A DNA stretch of 64,000 nt, from assembly GCA_938017825.1 (NCBI GenBank), contig CALIJE010000011.1, positions 1 through 64,000 of the forward strand. The letters are read 5' to 3'. This document shows positions 59,863 to 64,000 of the stretch, one piece after another (position 1 is the first letter of the stretch; each line of letters starts with the position of its first letter). The position numbers were made by a program, and so were the translations under genes. The notes beneath the pieces are model-generated. The model did not search any database and was not told the origin of the DNA. It saw only the letters and a list, made by a program, of their open reading frames with translations. The stretch is from an uncultured Flavobacteriaceae bacterium. Its GTDB lineage: Bacteria; Bacteroidota; Bacteroidia; Flavobacteriales; Flavobacteriaceae.

Positions 59863-60537
59863 TTGTTCGAACACACCCATCCATATGAGCCTTTTCTTTT
59901 CCCTGGTGTAACCAAGCTTATTGTAGGCACATTACCGCCACCACGCTTTACCCAAAAAAAGTTGAAAGAACGCGACGTAAACTTTTGTTACGGTAGTAGA
60001 GACGGACAACTATGGCCGATCCTTGATCGTATTTTCGACCTAGGTCTAAAATATGAGAATACCAAGATGGCCATTCAACAACGCAAAACTTTTTTAAAAA
60101 GCAGGAAAATTGGTGTTTGTGATATCGTTGCAAGTGCCAAAAGAGTTAAGATAGATGCTTCGGATCTTGGCATGCAAGAAATAAAATTGCGCGATATCGT
60201 TGGCTATCTAAAGCTATACCCAAAAGTTGATACCCTCTTGTTTACCGGGGGAAATAGTAAAAATGGTCCAGAATTTTTTTTTAGAAAACATTTAAAGGCC
60301 CATGGGTTGCAATTGACAGTGGTTAATGATAAGGTGCCACGAATGCATGAATTTAAGTTGCCGGTTAGCGGAAGGTCGAACCCTTCGAGAATCATCAAGA
60401 CTATTTCGCTTACAGCACCTTCAGGTGCCGCCAATAGGGCGGTCGGAAGTATGGATCTGTATAAAAGGATGAAGGATAAAAACCCGGAATTCAATACCTT
60501 TGATTTTAGGGTTATGCAGTATCAAGACTTTTTTTAA
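59863..60537 (+). CDS. Uracil-DNA glycosylase family protein
   Basis: 224 residues from a TTG at 59863; no in-frame ATG lies nearby, and HPYEPFLFPGVTKLIVGTLPPPRF follows directly. UDG-superfamily-like elements are the N-terminal GTLPPPRF loop, the glycine-rich LLFTGGNSKNGPEFFFRKHL and LPVSGRSNPSRI. NFCYGSRDGQLWPILDRIF is typical of a Bacteroidota subgroup. It probably removes uracil or a related base from DNA, but activity is not certain. Confidence 0.82.
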   Translation: MFEHTHPYEPFLFPGVTKLIVGTLPPPRFTQKKLKERDVNFCYGSRDGQLWPILDRIFDLGLKYENTKMAIQQRKTFLKSRKIGVCDIVASAKRVKIDASDLGMQEIKLRDIVGYLKLYPKVDTLLFTGGNSKNGPEFFFRKHLKAHGLQLTVVNDKVPRMHEFKLPVSGRSNPSRIIKTISLTAPSGAANRAVGSMDLYKRMKDKNPEFNTFDFRVMQYQDFF

Positions 60538-60543
60538 AATCTA

Positions 60544-60561
60544 AAAGCAGTCAGGTGCTTT
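60544..60561 (+). terminator. Weak terminator-like hairpin after the UDG-family gene
   Basis: Stem AAAGCA / TGCTTT, loop GTCAGG, followed by GTTGGTTTTTTG. The stem is short, so termination may be partial. Confidence 0.45.
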
Positions 60562-60700
60562 GTTGGTTTTTTGATTATGAGGTGCCGATTTTGTGATTTG
60601 CTACGCAATCACTTCTACAGTTTTGTATTTATCACGATATTTACCCCTTGCCCTTATCAAATTTCCATATGAAAATGGGAGCATCAAATAGGATATAAAA

Positions 60701-63247
60701 ATGCAACAATCAGAGCGCCTCAAAGAATTTAAAAAATCGGTCAATAACAAGTTCAATGTATACAACAGCTTGTTCTTGAACCTTCCGTATCGCAATATTG
60801 AAAATGTTGGAATGCTAATTCCACTTTTACTGGATCAGAGCAAAAAAGGATTACGTTCCGGGCAAAATCCACAAGAGATTTTGGATGCTTTTTTTCAGAA
60901 TTATGCTGAACTTCATACAGAGAAAGAGCGTATTGATTTTATGTTCAGGATCATTCAGTACGTAGAACGTCAAGTGGTTTTGTATGATAGCGTTGAGGAT
61001 GCAGCGTTTCCTAAACTTCACGAACATAGCAATGTACTCTCGATTCGTGATTATATTCAACTTGCCAAGAAAAACAAAAGCTGGGACAAGGTTGCCGATA
61101 AACTGTCCTCTTTTAGTGCACGAATTGTACTTACGGCACATCCGACGCAATTTTATACCCCGGCGGTTCTGGATATTATCGCGGAACTCAGATCTTTGAT
61201 CTTAGAGGATAAAATCGATGAAATAGATGTTAGCCTACAACAGCTAGGTCTTACTTCCTTGATCAATGCCAAAAAACCCACCCCATTAGACGAGGCAAAG
61301 AACATCATCTATATTCTTAGAAATGTATACTATAATGCCGTAGGGGATTTGTACGCTTATATCAAAGAGAATATCAAGGACGAGAACTTTGAGAACCACA
61401 ATATTATGAAACTCGGTTTTTGGCCTGGGGGAGATCGGGACGGGAATCCGTTTGTTACAGCCGCGATTACGAAAGATGTAGCCGACGAATTACGAGTTAC
61501 CCTTATGAAGTGCTACTATAATGACCTAAAGGTATTGTTGAAAAAACTAACCTTCAAGGCAGTGCAAGACCCCTTGAAGGAGTTACAGGCAAATCTGTAT
61601 AAGGCCATGTTCGATACTAAGAAAAGTATTGGCTATGCCGAAATTCTTGCGCCCTTACAAACAATTAGAAGGCTTTTGATCGAAAAGTACAATTCGCTAT
61701 ATCTCAAAGAATTAGATCATTTTATAGATAAGGTCAAGATTTTTAAAACCCACTTCGCTTCACTTGATATCCGTCAAGATCACAGCGTTCATTATCAAGT
61801 GGTGGAAACGATATTGAAGAAAAAGAAACTCATAAAGGAAAGTATCACTGAACTGAGTGCCGCAAAATTGAAAGATGCGTTGCTTAACAAAAATTTCAAA
61901 CTAGACCCTAAGGATTTTAAGGAAGATATTGTTAGCGATACCATCAAGAATATTCAACAGTTAAAGGACATTCAGTCGAAAAACGGAGAGGATGGTTGCA
62001 ATCGCTATATCATCAGCAATTCAGAGGATATTTACGCTGTTCTATTTGTATTTGGTCTTTTTAGATGGTGCGGATGGAAGGCCGAGGAGATTACCTTTGA
62101 CATAGTTCCGCTTTTTGAGACCATGAAAGGTATGGCCACATCGGAAAAGACGATGACGGCCTTGTTCAATTTAAAAGCATACCGTCAACACCTTGATCGC
62201 AGAAAGAATAAGCATACGATTATGCTTGGGTTCTCAGATGGTACAAAAGATGGTGGCTATGTGAAGGCCAATTGGTCGATTTTCAAAACAAAGGAAAGTT
62301 TGTCAAAAATCTGTAAGAAGAATGGTGTGCAAGCACTGTTTTTTGATGGTCGGGGGGGGCCACCGGCCCGTGGAGGAGGCAAGACCCATAGGTTTTATGC
62401 CGCCCAAACCAAGGATATTGCAAATCATGAAATTCAATTGACCATTCAAGGGCAGACGATAACCAGTACCTATGGCACCAAGGAACAATTTATGCACAAC
62501 AGTGAACAATTGCTCACTGCTGGTCTTTCAAACAACCTTTTTGGAAAGGAAAATGTGATTTCTGCGTCTTCGCGAAAATTGATGGAAGAACTGTCGGAAC
62601 TTAGTTTTGCGAAATATGATGCCCTAAAGCATCATAAGAAATTTATGCCCTATTTAGAGGACATGAGCACTTTGAAATACTACACGAAAGCAAATATTGG
62701 GAGCAGACCTGGAAAAAGAGGCAATAAAAAGAAACTTGAACTTACCGATTTAAGGGCAATTTCATTCGTAGGTTCTTGGAGCCAATTAAAGCAAAATGTA
62801 CCGGGTTATTTCGGTATTGGAACCGCAATTGAGACCATGAAGGGAAAAGGAAAGTTGAAAGACCTTAAAAAATTGTTCAAAGAGGTTCCTTTGTTCAAGG
62901 CCCTGATGCTGAATAGTATGATGTCGCTCTCTAAGTGTTATTTTGAATTGACAAGCTATATGAAAGAGAATGCCGAATATGGTGAATTCTGGAATATCCT
63001 TTATGAGGAGTATCAGCTATCAAAGAAAATGCTATTGTTAATTTCAGGATCTAAAATTTTGATGGAGAATGAGGCAGTATCAAGAGAGTCTATAAAAATA
63101 CGCGAGAATATCGTGCTTCCGCTCTTGGTAATTCAACAATATGCTCTACAACAAATTGGCAAGGGGTCTGACTATGTTGCCGAGTATGAGAAAATTGTGA
63201 CCAGATCGCTTTATGGAAACATCAACGCAAGTCGTAATTCTGCGTAA
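60701..63247 (+). CDS. ppc: Phosphoenolpyruvate carboxylase
   Basis: 848 residues. Catalytic segments: LTAHPTQFYTPA (histidine), LGFWPGGDRDGNPFVTA, DIRQDHSVHY, IMLGFSDGTKDGGYVKANW, and the mobile glycine-rich loop FDGRGGPPARGGGKTHRF. It forms oxaloacetate from PEP and bicarbonate, an anaplerotic step. The C-terminus reads NINASRNSA, where most bacterial PEPCs end in a form of NGIAAGxRNTG, so the terminal glycine and QNTG-type ending are altered. It begins 163 bp after the UDG-family gene. Confidence 0.94.
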   Translation: MQQSERLKEFKKSVNNKFNVYNSLFLNLPYRNIENVGMLIPLLLDQSKKGLRSGQNPQEILDAFFQNYAELHTEKERIDFMFRIIQYVERQVVLYDSVEDAAFPKLHEHSNVLSIRDYIQLAKKNKSWDKVADKLSSFSARIVLTAHPTQFYTPAVLDIIAELRSLILEDKIDEIDVSLQQLGLTSLINAKKPTPLDEAKNIIYILRNVYYNAVGDLYAYIKENIKDENFENHNIMKLGFWPGGDRDGNPFVTAAITKDVADELRVTLMKCYYNDLKVLLKKLTFKAVQDPLKELQANLYKAMFDTKKSIGYAEILAPLQTIRRLLIEKYNSLYLKELDHFIDKVKIFKTHFASLDIRQDHSVHYQVVETILKKKKLIKESITELSAAKLKDALLNKNFKLDPKDFKEDIVSDTIKNIQQLKDIQSKNGEDGCNRYIISNSEDIYAVLFVFGLFRWCGWKAEEITFDIVPLFETMKGMATSEKTMTALFNLKAYRQHLDRRKNKHTIMLGFSDGTKDGGYVKANWSIFKTKESLSKICKKNGVQALFFDGRGGPPARGGGKTHRFYAAQTKDIANHEIQLTIQGQTITSTYGTKEQFMHNSEQLLTAGLSNNLFGKENVISASSRKLMEELSELSFAKYDALKHHKKFMPYLEDMSTLKYYTKANIGSRPGKRGNKKKLELTDLRAISFVGSWSQLKQNVPGYFGIGTAIETMKGKGKLKDLKKLFKEVPLFKALMLNSMMSLSKCYFELTSYMKENAEYGEFWNILYEEYQLSKKMLLLISGSKILMENEAVSRESIKIRENIVLPLLVIQQYALQQIGKGSDYVAEYEKIVTRSLYGNINASRNSA

Positions 63248-63317
63248 TTCTAATATGGTTTATCGAATAAACGACTGCTTATAGGGTCCCATTGCTGGAA
63301 GTTTCTATTTTAGCTGT

Positions 63318-64000
63318 ATGTATTATTATCTTATTGTTGCCCTGCAAGGCTATTGCGTATATCATTGTTATACCAATCGTAATGCGTACTACTGGTTTTT
63401 GCTTATTATCTTTTTACCCATACTGGGATCACTAATTTATTTGTTCTATAACGTTATTAGTAAGAAGGATATTGATCGGGTACAAGATGGTCTTGTCACT
63501 GTTATAAATCCCTCTAAAAAAATTACCGACCTTGAAAAAAAGTTCAAGTTTGCCGATACCTTTGAAAATCAATCGGCCTTGGCCGATGCCTATCTAGAGG
63601 CGGAAATGTACGATAAGGCAATCGACAATTATGAGGCTTGTCTTTCAGGCACTTTTCAAAACGATTTTTATGTTAGTTCGAAATTACAGGAGGCATACTA
63701 CTTTTCGTCTCGTTTTGATGAATCGATTCAATGCGCTGAAACCATTAAGGACAAACCCAAGTTCGAAAAATCAAGGGCAGCTTTTTTATATGCATTGGCT
63801 TTGGAAAAAAGTGGCGACACTAAATTGGCACAACGCTATCTAGAGCAATTCGATGCACCTTATAGTAGGTATCTAGAACGTTTGGAGTTGGCCAAATTCT
63901 ATATTAGAAACTCAAAGAAAAACGAGGCCACGGCTTTACTTAAAGAAATTGTAAATGAGTCGGAGGGAATGTCAAAGGTCAGTTTTAGGGAGAATAGACT
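63318..64000 (+). CDS. Partial PLDc_N-like membrane protein with TPR-like tail (3' end off the window)
   Basis: The frame is open from the ATG at 63318 to the window end (about 227 codons), so the ORF track lists only a shadow. The first 46 residues give an N-terminal hydrophobic region ending YWFLLIIFLPILGSLIYLFYNV, which matches the PLDc_N motif (W-x4-FPxxG-xxxY). A linker of about 30 residues follows, then helical repeats with the TPR pattern (ALADAYLEAEMYDKAIDNYEACL, ALALEKSGDTKLAQRYL). It is likely an inner-membrane anchored scaffold; the function is unknown. Confidence 0.8.
   Translation, partial: MYYYLIVALQGYCVYHCYTNRNAYYWFLLIIFLPILGSLIYLFYNVISKKDIDRVQDGLVTVINPSKKITDLEKKFKFADTFENQSALADAYLEAEMYDKAIDNYEACLSGTFQNDFYVSSKLQEAYYFSSRFDESIQCAETIKDKPKFEKSRAAFLYALALEKSGDTKLAQRYLEQFDAPYSRYLERLELAKFYIRNSKKNEATALLKEIVNESEGMSKVSFRENR

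Noticed and set aside
59713-59880. 99-residue version of the minus-strand ribosomal ORF
   Set aside because: The first 56 residues come from promoter and leader DNA; the bTHX sequence begins at MGKGDKKTK.
1-64000. Search for CRISPR arrays, tRNA/rRNA genes, insertion sequences, prophage and restriction or toxin-antitoxin modules
   Set aside because: I saw no evenly spaced direct repeats, no tRNA cloverleaf ends, no transposase or integrase motifs, and no recognisable defence genes.

Overview
The window reads as a chromosomal segment of a marine-type Flavobacteriaceae (phylum Bacteroidota). The evidence is the family content: a PorP/SprF-type protein next to a secreted protein with a gliding-motility C-terminal domain (type IX secretion), CarboxypepD_reg-like proteins, DUF6702, PAS and TPR hybrid kinases, a PASTA protein, bTHX, ECF sigma/anti-sigma pairs, and promoters of the Bacteroidota type (TTTG, about 19 nt, TAnnTTTG). 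I did not see tRNA or rRNA genes, insertion sequences, prophage genes or CRISPR arrays. Gene density is high and most intergenic gaps are short. Genus-level placement is not supportable by reading alone.

Layout. 1-0.93 kb: a truncated repeat-containing surface protein on the minus strand that the ORF track misses. 1.2-5.6 kb: a secreted-protein group (two paralogous CarboxypepD_reg proteins, DUF6702, M1 metallopeptidase). 5.7-10.4 kb: TatA, PAP2 phosphatase, O-methyltransferase, GNAT, kynureninase, a secreted hypothetical and ClpP. 10.5-14.5 kb: a PorP/SprF protein plus a 1023-residue T9SS cargo with Calx-beta domains. 15-16.3 kb: kynurenine 3-monooxygenase. 16.4-25.8 kb: a cysteine-less zinc-ribbon homologue, Nif3, LpxK, a TPR hybrid histidine kinase coupled to GAPDH, lipoyl synthase, two ECF sigma factors and an anti-sigma factor. 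26-33 kb: MurB, aminotransferase, aspartyl protease-PDZ protein, DUF1573 and ValRS. 33-43.6 kb: a more accessory stretch of small secreted and membrane proteins, a Crp/Fnr regulator with a flavodoxin-fold oxidoreductase, a beta-lactamase-like serine hydrolase, GH5, a sterol-desaturase-type hydroxylase, an RDD protein and a creatininase-family enzyme. 43.6-48.4 kb: a colinear membrane-biogenesis string RsfS-FtsH-LUD-CdsA-Psd-ACBP. 48.5-59.7 kb: BirA, SRPBCC, PyrE, NUDIX, M14 peptidase, response regulator/PAS kinase, CoaD, Ddl, PASTA, RluD, YaaA and bTHX. 59.9-64 kb: a uracil-DNA-glycosylase-like protein, PEP carboxylase and a truncated PLDc_N/TPR protein at the right edge.

How it fits together. 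The window is mainly housekeeping: cofactor (lipoate, biotin, CoA), cell wall (MurB, Ddl, LpxK), phospholipid (CdsA, Psd), translation (ValRS, RsfS, RluD, bTHX) and central carbon metabolism (GAPDH, PEPC). Envelope and signalling modules typical of Bacteroidota sit between these. I found no clear new defence or mobile system. The most unusual signals are a GC-rich block that coincides with one Calx-beta domain inside the T9SS cargo gene, two intrinsic terminators that no annotated gene explains, structured 5' leaders on valS and the bTHX gene, tandem TonB-box-like CarboxypepD proteins without a barrel, and a GAPDH gene overlapping a sensor-kinase gene. Coordinates of starts were adjusted from the ORF track where the track used an upstream TTG/GTG or ran into a neighbouring terminator.
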